Origin: Streptomyces tanashiensis | GTDB taxonomy: Bacteria; Actinomycetota; Actinomycetes; Streptomycetales; Streptomycetaceae | NCBI RefSeq assembly: GCF_014648895.1 | Contig: NZ_BMRZ01000003.1 | Span: 682,001 to 746,000 of the forward strand | Direction: 5' to 3' | DNA length: 64,000 nt | Shown: positions 1 to 7,446 of the stretch, in pieces | Layout of the letters: each line of letters begins with the position of its first letter | Position numbering within the stretch: the stretch's first letter is position 1 | The notes under the pieces: generated by a model | What the model saw: only the letters and a program-made list of their open reading frames with translations | Database searches by the model: none | Told to the model about the DNA's origin: nothing | Translations under genes and position numbers: made by a program

Positions 1-198
1 CGCCGGGCCCGGCAGCGGGTCATCGACGAGTTCACCCTGCACCGCTCGGTGGACGGCTTCCGGCAGATCTACCGCGAACTGGCGGGCGCCCGCCCGGCCC
101 TCCCGGCCCCGGTCGTCACCCCCGCGCCGCTCCGCCTGCGCATCCCCGCCCCGCGCCGCACCTCCCCGGCCCTCGTCACCGGAGGCACCCCGGCATGA
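1..198 (+). CDS. Glycosyltransferase C-terminus (GT4, PelF-like), 5' truncated by window edge
   Basis: Frame 1 is open from the first base and ends at a TGA overlapping the next ATG (ATGA). The 65 visible residues contain IDEFTLHRSVDGFRQIYREL, followed by a Pro/Ala/Arg-rich tail. The wording resembles the last helix of family 4 glycosyltransferases, in particular those annotated PelF. The catalytic core lies outside the window, so the family call rests on this short tail and on the neighbours: two hydrolases of galactosaminoglycan-active families follow in the same transcription unit. If PelF-like, it would polymerise a UDP-hexosamine-derived exopolysaccharide in the cytoplasm. Moderate confidence that it is a GT; low confidence on substrate. 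Confidence 0.55.
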   Translation, partial: RRARQRVIDEFTLHRSVDGFRQIYRELAGARPALPAPVVTPAPLRLRIPAPRRTSPALVTGGTPA

Positions 199-1919
199 GC
201 GGCTCCCTCTGGCTGAAACCCCCGAGGACGCAGACCCCGCTCCCCGCGATCCCGCGCCCGCGCGGGGAGGGCGGGGGAATCGGGGAAAGCGATACGGGAC
301 ACGCCACGGCACCCGGCGCCCCCACCACCCGGCGAACCCCGCCGGCCCCGGCCGGGCGCCCGGCCCCGCCCGGCTCCGCCGGGCCTGAGGCTCCAGCCGG
401 GTCTCCGGGCTCCGCCGGGTCGGCGGGTCCGGTCGGGGCACCGGGCTTCGCCGGGTCGGCGGGTCCGGTCGGGTCTCCGGGCTCCGCCGGGTCGGCGGGT
501 CCGGTCGGGGCACCGGGCTCCGCCGGGTCGCCGGCCCCCGCCGGGCAGGCCGGGCGCCCGGTCGAGCACACCCCGCCCCCCGACCAGGACGGCCTCGCCG
601 CCGATCCGCTCGTCGCACTCGCCCAGCGGCTCGACGGGTTCGTCGCCGCCGCCGTGCACCCGGACGAGATCGCCGCGATCCTCGAGTCCGACGGCATGAC
701 CGACGAGCACATCCGGCTCACCTACGGCCGCGCCGACTCCTTCTCCCTCGCCGAGGACCTCTACGCGCGCGTGGAGCGGCGCCACCCCGAACCCGCGGCA
801 CCACCCGCCGGCGCCTGGTACGGCGAGCTCGCGGGCTGTCTGCTGCGCGGGCTCGTCTTCGCGCTCCCCGGCCTCGCGTACGTCCTCGCCGCACCCCTGC
901 TCGCCGCGGGGCACGGCCGGCTCGGGCTCCCCGCCGGGACCGTCCCGCTGCTCGCCGGAGCCGTCACCGGCTGGGTGTGGAACCAGGCCCTCGCCCACCG
1001 CGCGTACACCTGGCTCGGCCTCGGCGACCGGCCCGCCGCCGCCCGCGCCCTGCTCACCGGCGCCCCGGCCGGCGCCCTCGCCGGGGCGGCCGTCGCCCTC
1101 GCGGCCGCCGGATCCGGCGAGATCCCGGCCGCCGTCTTCGCCGCCGGACAGTCGCTCTACCTCGCCGCCGCGACCGTGCTCCTGGTCCTCGGCCGCGAAC
1201 GGGCCCTGCTCTGCGCCCTGCTGCCGCTCGCCGGAGCGGTCCCCGCCTTCCGCTGGGACCTGCCGGACGCGCTGCGCGCCGCACTGCTCCTCGTCTCCCT
1301 CGCCGCGTCCGTCGCCTTCGCCGCACTCGTCCTGCGCCCGGGCGCCCGCCGGGGCGCGGCGGGCCGCGGCGGACCCCCGCGCGCCGCCTCCCTCCCGTAC
1401 GGCCTCTTCGGCCTCGGCAGCGGACTGCTCGTCCTGCACGCGGGCGTGAGCGACACGCTGGTCAGCGGGGCGGGGGCGGTCATCGCGCTCACCCTCTCCA
1501 TGGGGCCCGCCGAATGGCTGCTCCACCGCTTCCGCGACGGGAGCCTGACCCGGCTGCGAACCCTCACCACCGCCCGCGAGTTCCGCCGGGCGGTCACCGG
1601 CACCCTCGTGCTCTGCCTCGGCGGCTACCTCACCGTGCTCCTCGCCCTCACCCTCGTGGCGACCCTGGCCTGGCCGGGGGCGCCGTGGCCGACCCTCCCG
1701 CGCCTGCTCACCCTGCTCCTGATCGGGACGGTGCTCTGGCTCGGACTGCTGCTGCAGGCCTTCGGCGCGGTGACCAGCGCCGCCACCGTCTGCCTGCTCG
1801 CGGCGGCGGCCCAGACCGTGGAACCGGCGGCGGGCCCGGTGGCCGCCGGGGGAGCGGCGGCGGTCCTCGCCGCCCTGACCTGCGCCCTACTGGTACGACC
1901 GACCGCCCACCGCGGTTAG
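195..1919 (+). CDS. Polytopic membrane protein with collagen-like N-terminal repeats, possible polysaccharide export partner
   Basis: 574 residues. The start is fixed by GGAGG at 181-185 and a four-base overlap with the upstream glycosyltransferase stop, implying translational coupling. Residues 1-120 are Pro/Ala/Gly-rich and include a run of Gly-X-Y triplets (about residues 69-116). Residues about 130-200 form a soluble helical segment. The rest holds roughly ten to twelve hydrophobic helices. I do not recognise a catalytic motif. PelG of Pel loci is also a polytopic inner-membrane protein encoded beside PelF, so a transport or scaffold role for the polymer is a reasonable inference from position, not from homology I can demonstrate. 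Conserved hypothetical membrane protein is the safe call. Confidence 0.7.
   Translation: MSGSLWLKPPRTQTPLPAIPRPRGEGGGIGESDTGHATAPGAPTTRRTPPAPAGRPAPPGSAGPEAPAGSPGSAGSAGPVGAPGFAGSAGPVGSPGSAGSAGPVGAPGSAGSPAPAGQAGRPVEHTPPPDQDGLAADPLVALAQRLDGFVAAAVHPDEIAAILESDGMTDEHIRLTYGRADSFSLAEDLYARVERRHPEPAAPPAGAWYGELAGCLLRGLVFALPGLAYVLAAPLLAAGHGRLGLPAGTVPLLAGAVTGWVWNQALAHRAYTWLGLGDRPAAARALLTGAPAGALAGAAVALAAAGSGEIPAAVFAAGQSLYLAAATVLLVLGRERALLCALLPLAGAVPAFRWDLPDALRAALLLVSLAASVAFAALVLRPGARRGAAGRGGPPRAASLPYGLFGLGSGLLVLHAGVSDTLVSGAGAVIALTLSMGPAEWLLHRFRDGSLTRLRTLTTAREFRRAVTGTLVLCLGGYLTVLLALTLVATLAWPGAPWPTLPRLLTLLLIGTVLWLGLLLQAFGAVTSAATVCLLAAAAQTVEPAAGPVAAGGAAAVLAALTCALLVRPTAHRG
399..542 (+). repeat. In-frame 36-bp tandem repeat encoding Gly-X-Y triplets
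   Basis: Four units of 36 bp lie in the membrane-protein gene at 399-434, 435-470, 471-506 and a partly diverged 507-542. Each encodes twelve residues of the type GSPGSAGSAGPV or GAPGFAGSAGPV. Glycine occupies every third position, as in collagen-like sequences. Copies 1 and 3 are nearly identical, and so are 2 and 4, so the array looks like a duplicated 72-bp pair. Confidence 0.85.
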
Positions 1920-1927
1920 AAGGTGTC

Positions 1928-2548
1928 ATGACCGATCCTTCCCTCCTGGTGCCGTACTACGAGCACCCGGCCGAACGCCCCGAGGCCTGGGCGGCCCTCG
2001 TCGACGCGGCGCCCTCGCTGTACGGCGTCGTCCTCAACCCGGCGAGCGGCGCCGGGGCGGCGCCCGACCCGTCGTTCGCCGAGGCCGCCGGGCGGCTGCG
2101 GGCGGCCGGGGTGCGGGTCCTCGGCTACGTGGACACCGCCTACGGGCGCCGCCCGCACGCCGAGGTCGTCGCCGAACTGGTCCGCCACCGCGACTGGTAC
2201 GGCGCCGACGGCGCCTTCCTGGACCAGGTGGCGACCGCGCCCGCCGCCCTCGCCCACTACCGCCGGATCGCCGTCGCCGCGCGGGCCGCCGGGGCCGCGA
2301 CCCTCGTCTTCAACCACGGCGCCCACCCGGACCCCGGCTACGAGGCACAGGCCGACCTCCTCGTCACCTTCGAGGGCCCCTGGGACACCTACCGGACCCT
2401 CGACCTGCCGGTCGCCGTCCACTACTGCCACCTCGTCTACGCCGCCCCCGTCGGCGTCCGCCCGGCCACCCCGGTGCACTGCGCCGTCCCCGGCACGGGC
2501 GCGCACCCCTGGGGCACCCTTCCGCACCTCCTGGAGCCCGCCCGATGA
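1928..2548 (+). CDS. Spherulation-specific family 4 protein (GH135-like)
   Basis: 206 residues from ATG 1928, eight bases after the previous stop. It opens with LLVPYYEHP and shows the pattern of the spherulin-4 family: a substrate-lining N-terminal strand, YGVVLNPASG, VLGYVDTAYG, then DGAFLDQV. In fungi the relative Sph3 (GH135) hydrolyses N-acetylgalactosamine-containing galactosaminogalactan. No signal peptide is visible, so it may act in the cytoplasm or be bound to the neighbouring membrane protein, unlike secreted Sph3. The stop overlaps the next gene's ATG (ATGA), so the genes are coupled. Family call good; substrate inferred from family and context. Confidence 0.8.
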   Translation: MTDPSLLVPYYEHPAERPEAWAALVDAAPSLYGVVLNPASGAGAAPDPSFAEAAGRLRAAGVRVLGYVDTAYGRRPHAEVVAELVRHRDWYGADGAFLDQVATAPAALAHYRRIAVAARAAGAATLVFNHGAHPDPGYEAQADLLVTFEGPWDTYRTLDLPVAVHYCHLVYAAPVGVRPATPVHCAVPGTGAHPWGTLPHLLEPAR

Positions 2549-3333
2549 GACGATCCCTGCCACCGCTCGTGGGACTGCTCCTGCTCGCCACGGCCTGTAC
2601 GGCGGCCCCCGAGCCGGATCCGAAACGCACCGAGGACCGCTGGCGCCCGGCGCCCGGCCTCGGCTGGCAGTGGCAGCTCAGCGGCCGGCTCGACCCGACC
2701 GTCGACGTCCCCGTGTACGACATCGACGGCTTCGACCACCCGGCGTCGACCGTCGCCGACCTCCACCGCCGCGGCCGCAAGGTCATCTGCTACCTGTCGA
2801 CCGGCGCCTGGGAGGACTTCCGCCCCGACGCCGACCGCTTCCCCAAGGCCCTCCTCGGCAAGGGCAACGGCTGGGAGGGCGAGCGCTGGCTCGACATCCG
2901 CCGCACCGACCTCCTCGGACCGCTCATGGCGAAGCGCCTCGACATGTGCCGGGACAAGGGCTTCGACGCCGTCGAACCCGACAACATGGACGGCTACAAG
3001 AACCGCACCGGCTTCCCCCTCACAGCCGCCGACCAGCTCCGCTACAACCGCCTCATCGCGGGCATGGCCCACGAGCGGGGCCTCGCGGTCGGCCTCAAGA
3101 ACGACCTGGACCAGATCCCGAAGCTGCTCCCGGACTTCGACTTCGCGGTCAACGAGCAGTGCGCGGAGTACGACGAGTGCGGCCGCCTCGCCCCGTTCGT
3201 GGCGGCGGGCAAGGCCGTCTTCCACGTCGAGTACGAGCTGACGACGGAGCAGTTCTGCCCCCAGGCCCGGAAGCTGGGCCTCAGCTCCCTGCGGAAGCGG
3301 CACGAGCTGGACGCGTGGCGGAAGGCCTGTTAG
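2545..3333 (+). CDS. Endo-alpha-1,4-polygalactosaminidase-type lipoprotein (GH114)
   Basis: 262 residues with a lipoprotein signal: positive MRRS, a hydrophobic stretch and lipobox LATAC with Cys18. The mature domain is a TIM-barrel of the GH114 type: WQWQLSG near 41-47, VYDIDGFD near 57-64, VICYLSTGAWEDFRP near 80-94, EPDNMDGY near 144-151 and NEQCAEYDEC near 203-212. Asp146 and Glu204 match the two acidic catalytic positions of the family. Fungal Ega3 and bacterial homologues cut alpha-1,4-galactosamine polymers. It would sit on the outer face of the membrane, trimming or releasing polymer made by the upstream transferase. It ends four bases into convergent cobS. Confidence 0.85.
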   Translation: MRRSLPPLVGLLLLATACTAAPEPDPKRTEDRWRPAPGLGWQWQLSGRLDPTVDVPVYDIDGFDHPASTVADLHRRGRKVICYLSTGAWEDFRPDADRFPKALLGKGNGWEGERWLDIRRTDLLGPLMAKRLDMCRDKGFDAVEPDNMDGYKNRTGFPLTAADQLRYNRLIAGMAHERGLAVGLKNDLDQIPKLLPDFDFAVNEQCAEYDECGRLAPFVAAGKAVFHVEYELTTEQFCPQARKLGLSSLRKRHELDAWRKAC

Positions 3334-4094
3334 CCCAGGGTCAGCGCGACCAGCGCCACCGTCGCCGCCGTCTCCTCCACCGCGCCGAACACGTCGCCCG
3401 TCACCCCGCCGAAGCGCCGTACGCACCGGCGGAGCAGCAGGGCCGCCGCACCGAGGGCCGCGCCGGCCGCCAGGACGTTGCGGACGGCGTCGTACGGGGT
3501 GAGGAGGAGGCCCGTCGCTGCGCAGAGGACCAGGACCAGGGCGGTCGTGAAGGTCGCGGACCGGGTCGGGACGGTCTCCGCGACGATCGCGCCGAGGCCC
3601 TCGGGGCGGGCCGCCGGGACCCCCTGGCGGGACGCGTGGGTGAGGGCGAGGCGCGCGAGGGTGGCGGCGAGGACGGCGGCGGCGGTGCCGTGCGCCCAGC
3701 CCTCCCCGTACAGCCGGTACAGCGCGGCGACCTGGGCGAGCAGGACGAGGACGAGGGCGATGACGCCGAAGGGGCCGATGTCCGACTGCTTCATGATGCG
3801 CAGCGCGTCCTCGGCCGGCTTGGCGCTGCCGAGGCCGTCGGCGGTGTCCGCGAGGCCGTCGAGGTGCAGGCCCCGGGTGAGCACGGCGGGGACGGCGGTG
3901 GTGACGACGGCCGCGAGCAGCGGGCCCGAGCCGAGCGCCAGGAACGTGCCGCCGGCCGCGGCGGAGCAGAGTCCGACGACCAGACCGGCGACGGGGGCGC
4001 AGAGCATGCCGGCGCGCGCCGCGTCCCGGTCCCAGCGGGTGATGCGGGCGGGGAACACGGTGAGGGTCCCGAAGGCGAAACGCAGGCCGTCCAT
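3330..4094 (-). CDS. cobS: Adenosylcobinamide-GDP ribazoletransferase CobS
   Basis: 254 residues from the ATG at 4094 (MDGLRFAFGTLTVFPARI). The frame extends upstream, but the family begins at this motif. It joins adenosylcobinamide-GDP to alpha-ribazole (or its phosphate), the last step of nucleotide-loop assembly, in the membrane. Visible hallmarks are GLHLDGLADTADGLG with the acidic DGLADTxDG motif, followed by MKQSDIGPFG, and several hydrophobic helices. Partner enzymes cobT and cobU lie at 7447-9772 on the same strand, separated from cobS by an MprF-like gene and its coupled partner. Its 3' end overlaps the GH114 gene by four bases. Confidence 0.95.
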   Translation of the reverse strand: MDGLRFAFGTLTVFPARITRWDRDAARAGMLCAPVAGLVVGLCSAAAGGTFLALGSGPLLAAVVTTAVPAVLTRGLHLDGLADTADGLGSAKPAEDALRIMKQSDIGPFGVIALVLVLLAQVAALYRLYGEGWAHGTAAAVLAATLARLALTHASRQGVPAARPEGLGAIVAETVPTRSATFTTALVLVLCAATGLLLTPYDAVRNVLAAGAALGAAALLLRRCVRRFGGVTGDVFGAVEETAATVALVALTLG

Positions 4095-4161
4095 CCGGGC
4101 AGGGTAATCGCCGCCCCCGGACGGTAGATTGCGCATACCGCTCATATCGGAACGGGGTGGC

Positions 4162-4929
4162 ATGGGTCACTGGTTCTCCCGCAACATCGTCGAGCCGGGC
4201 AAGCTTCCGATGCTGCTCGCTCTGACCTCCTTCGTCCTGACATTCCTGGTCACGCGCACGGTCACCCGGCTCATCCGGGCGGGGAAGGGCCCCTTCCGGA
4301 ACGTCTCCTCGGGGGGCGTCCACATCCATCACGTCGTGCCCGGCGTCGTCCTCACGGTCCTCGGCGGCTTCGGCGCGGTGGGCAGCGGACGGCACGGCAT
4401 CGGCGCGGCGGCCTTCGCCGTCGTCTTCGGGATCGGCGCGGGGCTCGTCCTGGACGAGTTCGCGCTCATCCTCCATCTCGACGACGTCTACTGGTCCGAG
4501 GACGGCCGCAAGAGCGTCGAGGTGGTCGTGCTCACCACGGCCCTCGTCGGGCTCACGCTCAGCGGTTTCTCGCCGCTCGGCGTCAACGACATGACCGCCG
4601 AGGAACAGCAGGACCGGGTCACCTTCCTCCTGACCCTCGCGCTGAACTTCCTCCTCATCCTGATCACCCTGGTGAAGGGGAAGTTCCGGATGGCCGTGTT
4701 CGGGGCCTTCGTCCCGTTCGTGGCGATCGTCGGCGCCGTCCGCCTGGCCCGCCCCGGCTCCTGGTGGTCCAAGCACTTCTACCGGCGCCGCCACCGGGCC
4801 AGGGCCCGCTCACGGCTCCGTACGTACCGCCACGACCGGCGCTGGACCAAGGTGCGGCGCCGTTTTCAGGACCTGATCGGCGGCTTCCAGGAGCGGGTCC
4901 CCGGGCGCGGCTCGACACCGCCGTCCTGA
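4162..4929 (+). CDS. Conserved integral membrane protein with HIHH and DEFALILHLDDVYW motifs
   Basis: 255 residues from ATG 4162, preceded by GGGGTGG. It is divergent from cobS across 67 bp. Four or five hydrophobic helices span about residues 15-200. The C-terminal 55 residues are strongly basic (RRRHRARARSRLR) and probably cytoplasmic. Two striking polar motifs lie in or beside helices: GVHIHHVVPG (near 50-60) and DEFALILHLDDVYW (near 93-106). Several His and Asp residues in membrane-proximal positions could bind metal, but I know no characterised member. Function unknown. Its 3' end overlaps the convergent rhomboid-like gene by 64 bp. Confidence 0.85.
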   Translation: MGHWFSRNIVEPGKLPMLLALTSFVLTFLVTRTVTRLIRAGKGPFRNVSSGGVHIHHVVPGVVLTVLGGFGAVGSGRHGIGAAAFAVVFGIGAGLVLDEFALILHLDDVYWSEDGRKSVEVVVLTTALVGLTLSGFSPLGVNDMTAEEQQDRVTFLLTLALNFLLILITLVKGKFRMAVFGAFVPFVAIVGAVRLARPGSWWSKHFYRRRHRARARSRLRTYRHDRRWTKVRRRFQDLIGGFQERVPGRGSTPPS

Positions 4930-5579
4930 CGGCGTCCCCGCCGGGCCTGGACCGCCATCAGGACGAGGACGGCGGCGATCGCCGCCAGGTGCTCCTTGCC
5001 CGCCAGGTTCGCCTTGATCATCACCTCGACGATCATCGCCACGACCACGAGCCCGCCGGTCCAGTAGGCCCGGTAGCGCCAGCAGACGTACACGGCGAGC
5101 CCGACCACCGCCGCCGACGGGCCGGTGTCGACGACCTGCGCGTCGGAGGCGGGCAGCCCGAACGGGCTGTCCGGGCCGAGCGCGATGCCCACGCGCGCGT
5201 AGAGCGTGCCGGCCAGGGTGGCCAGGTACGCGATGCCGAGCGTCCGCCACCGCCCGACGCAGATCTCGGCGATCCCGAACACCAGCAGGACCTGCGCGAG
5301 GGCGCCCCACACGGGCAGGTCGAGCGCGGGGACGAACAGCGAGAGCGGGGTCCGGAGCAGCGCGAGCCACAGCGGGTCCTCGGCCCGTACGGAACCGATG
5401 TCCTGGACCGGCTGATAGCCCCAGTCCTGGTTCTGCACGACCTGGAAGAGCGCGGTGAGGCTGACGGCGGCCAGCGTCATCGGCGCCGCCCTCCACCCCC
5501 TGGTGACGAGCGCCGTCCGTACGGTGGTGAACAGCGGCCCCCACTCACGGCGGGCGAAATTCCTGACGGCGCTTCTCAA
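4866..5579 (-). CDS. Rhomboid-like membrane protein coupled to the MprF-like gene
   Basis: 237 residues. I place the start at TTG 5579, which overlaps the mprF stop as TTGA and has GGAGAG about eight bases upstream. No ATG would retain the conserved N-terminus. About six hydrophobic helices. The segment GIAEICVGRWRTLGIAYLA resembles the rhomboid pattern G..E...G..R.L. A serine follows in DTGPSAAVVG (Ser155) and a histidine in NLAGKEHLAAI (His197), the order of the rhomboid Ser-His dyad. The usual HxxxN helix and the exact GASG box are absent. It may be an active divergent intramembrane protease or a pseudo-rhomboid. Genetic coupling suggests it works with the lysyltransferase-type enzyme. Confidence 0.75.
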   Translation of the reverse strand: MRSAVRNFARREWGPLFTTVRTALVTRGWRAAPMTLAAVSLTALFQVVQNQDWGYQPVQDIGSVRAEDPLWLALLRTPLSLFVPALDLPVWGALAQVLLVFGIAEICVGRWRTLGIAYLATLAGTLYARVGIALGPDSPFGLPASDAQVVDTGPSAAVVGLAVYVCWRYRAYWTGGLVVVAMIVEVMIKANLAGKEHLAAIAAVLVLMAVQARRGRRQDGGVEPRPGTRSWKPPIRS

Positions 5580-7339
5580 CGGCTGCTCTCCAGGTGCTTG
5601 CGGTGCAGCCACTTCGGCAGTCCCGGGGCCTCCAGGAAGCCCTCGGCCCGACCTGCGGCGAGGCCGATGCGCAGCAGGTCCGCACTCTTCTCGAAGAGCA
5701 TGAATCGGGGCTCCCAGATCGGTCGGTACTTGGCGTTGGCGCGGTACAGCGACTCGATCTGCCACCAGCGGGAGAAGAAGCTGAGCAGCGAACGCCACAT
5801 GCGCAGCACGGGTCCCGCCCCGAGCTTCGAGCCACGTTCGAAGACGGAGCGGAACATCGCGAAGTTGAGCGAGACCTGAGTGATCCCGATCTCCTTGGCG
5901 CGCTGCAGGAGTTCGATGACCATGAACTCCATCAGGCCGTTCTCGGAGTCCCGGTCGCGGCGCATCAGATCCAGCGACAGCCCCTTCGGCCCCCAGGGCA
6001 CGAAGGACAGCACGGCCCGCAGCGCGCCCTGCTCGTCGGTGCACTCCAGCATCACGCATCGGCCGTCCCGGGGGTCGCCGAGCCGGCCCAGAGCCATCGA
6101 GAATCCGCGCTCGGTGGCCCCGTCCCGCCAGTCGTCCGCCTTGCGCAGCAGCTCGGCCATCTCGTCGGCGGGGATGTCCTCGTGGCGCCGGATCCGGACC
6201 TCGTACCCGGCCCGCTTCACCCGGTTGAAGGCCTGCCGGACCGTCCGCATGGCCCGGCCGTCCAGGGTGAACTCGTCGGTCTCCACGATCGCCTCGTCGC
6301 CCAGCTCCAGGGCGTCCAGACCGTGCCGGGCGTAGATGACCCCGGCCTCCTCGCTCGCGCCCATCACCGCCGGGATCCAGCCGTGCTCGCGCGCCTCGGC
6401 CAGCCAGGGCTCGATGGCGCCCGGCCAGGCCTCGGGGTCGCCGATCGGATCGCCGGAGGCGAGCGAGACCCCGCCGACCACCCGGTAGGCGATGGCCGCC
6501 TTCTCGCTCGGCGACCACACGACGCTCTTCTCGCGGCGCAGCGCGAAGTAGCCCAGTGAATCGCGCTCGCCCTGCTTGTCGAGCAGGACCCGCAGCCGCT
6601 CCTCGTCCTCCTCGGTCAGCGGGTCGACGGCCCGCCGGGAGCGGAAGGCGGCGAAGAGGACCGCGAACAGCAGCAGCGTGGAGAGGACGTTGATGGTGAC
6701 GTCGACCCAGCCGGGGGTGCTGATCCCGGCGAACCGCGAGTCGTCCGAGGCCAGGGTGATCAGCCGCATCACGCCGTACCGCCAGCGCTCCAGGAAGGTG
6801 GAGGGGGTGGTGGACGTGTTGGTGACCGTGACCAGGACGGCCGCGAGCAGCGAGGTGACGAGCAGTCCGCCGACCGCGACGATCGCGGCGAGCCACGGGT
6901 TGGAGCGGTCGCCCTTCGCGTAGAACTCCTTGCGGCCGAGCAGCAGCGCGAGGACGAACGAGGCGGTCAGGGCCAGCGAGACCCAGTTCTGGGCGTGCTG
7001 CCGGATCTCCGGGAAGAACATCACCAGCGCGAAGAGGAGCAGGAAGAGCCCGCCGAGCACCATGTTGAGGATCCACGCGGCCCGCTTGCGCCGCCGCATG
7101 GTGATCGCCAGGAAGAGGGTGAAGACCCCCGAGGCGAAGCCCGCCGTGAGCAGGTACGGGGTGAAGTAGTTGTCCTCGTTGTGGCGGCGCAGGTCCTGTC
7201 CGAAGGAGACCCAGACGGCACTCAGGAAGTTGATGAACGTGACGACACGCAGGTACCAGACGGCGAACGCGGCGCTGCGCCGTGAACGGGCGGTCGTGCC
7301 CCGGGGTGCTGCTTCGGCAGACAAGCGGACTTCTCCCAT
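5576..7339 (-). CDS. MprF-like phosphatidylglycerol lysyltransferase domain protein (DUF2156)
   Basis: 587 residues. The N-terminal 240 carry about six or seven membrane helices. The C-terminal 340 form the DUF2156 GNAT-like aminoacyltransferase domain seen in MprF and LysX-type proteins: RDSLGYFALRREKSVVWSP, VVGGVSLASGDPIGD, GRAMRTVRQAFNRVKRAGY, LMRRDRDSENGLMEFM and SLNFAMFRSVFERG. Such enzymes move an amino acid from charged tRNA to phosphatidylglycerol, lowering the negative surface charge and the sensitivity to cationic peptides. The usual MprF flippase is longer; this is the shorter actinobacterial form. Amino acid specificity cannot be read from sequence. Start ATG 7339. Confidence 0.85.
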   Translation of the reverse strand: MGEVRLSAEAAPRGTTARSRRSAAFAVWYLRVVTFINFLSAVWVSFGQDLRRHNEDNYFTPYLLTAGFASGVFTLFLAITMRRRKRAAWILNMVLGGLFLLLFALVMFFPEIRQHAQNWVSLALTASFVLALLLGRKEFYAKGDRSNPWLAAIVAVGGLLVTSLLAAVLVTVTNTSTTPSTFLERWRYGVMRLITLASDDSRFAGISTPGWVDVTINVLSTLLLFAVLFAAFRSRRAVDPLTEEDEERLRVLLDKQGERDSLGYFALRREKSVVWSPSEKAAIAYRVVGGVSLASGDPIGDPEAWPGAIEPWLAEAREHGWIPAVMGASEEAGVIYARHGLDALELGDEAIVETDEFTLDGRAMRTVRQAFNRVKRAGYEVRIRRHEDIPADEMAELLRKADDWRDGATERGFSMALGRLGDPRDGRCVMLECTDEQGALRAVLSFVPWGPKGLSLDLMRRDRDSENGLMEFMVIELLQRAKEIGITQVSLNFAMFRSVFERGSKLGAGPVLRMWRSLLSFFSRWWQIESLYRANAKYRPIWEPRFMLFEKSADLLRIGLAAGRAEGFLEAPGLPKWLHRKHLESSR

Positions 7340-7446
7340 GAAAAGCGATCATATGGGGCGGTGCTTGCCGTACGGAGACGCCGGAGGCGGCCACGCGCGC
7401 GTCGCGCGTGACCGCTCCGGAGTCGGTCGTTCCCTGCCCCTCGCGC

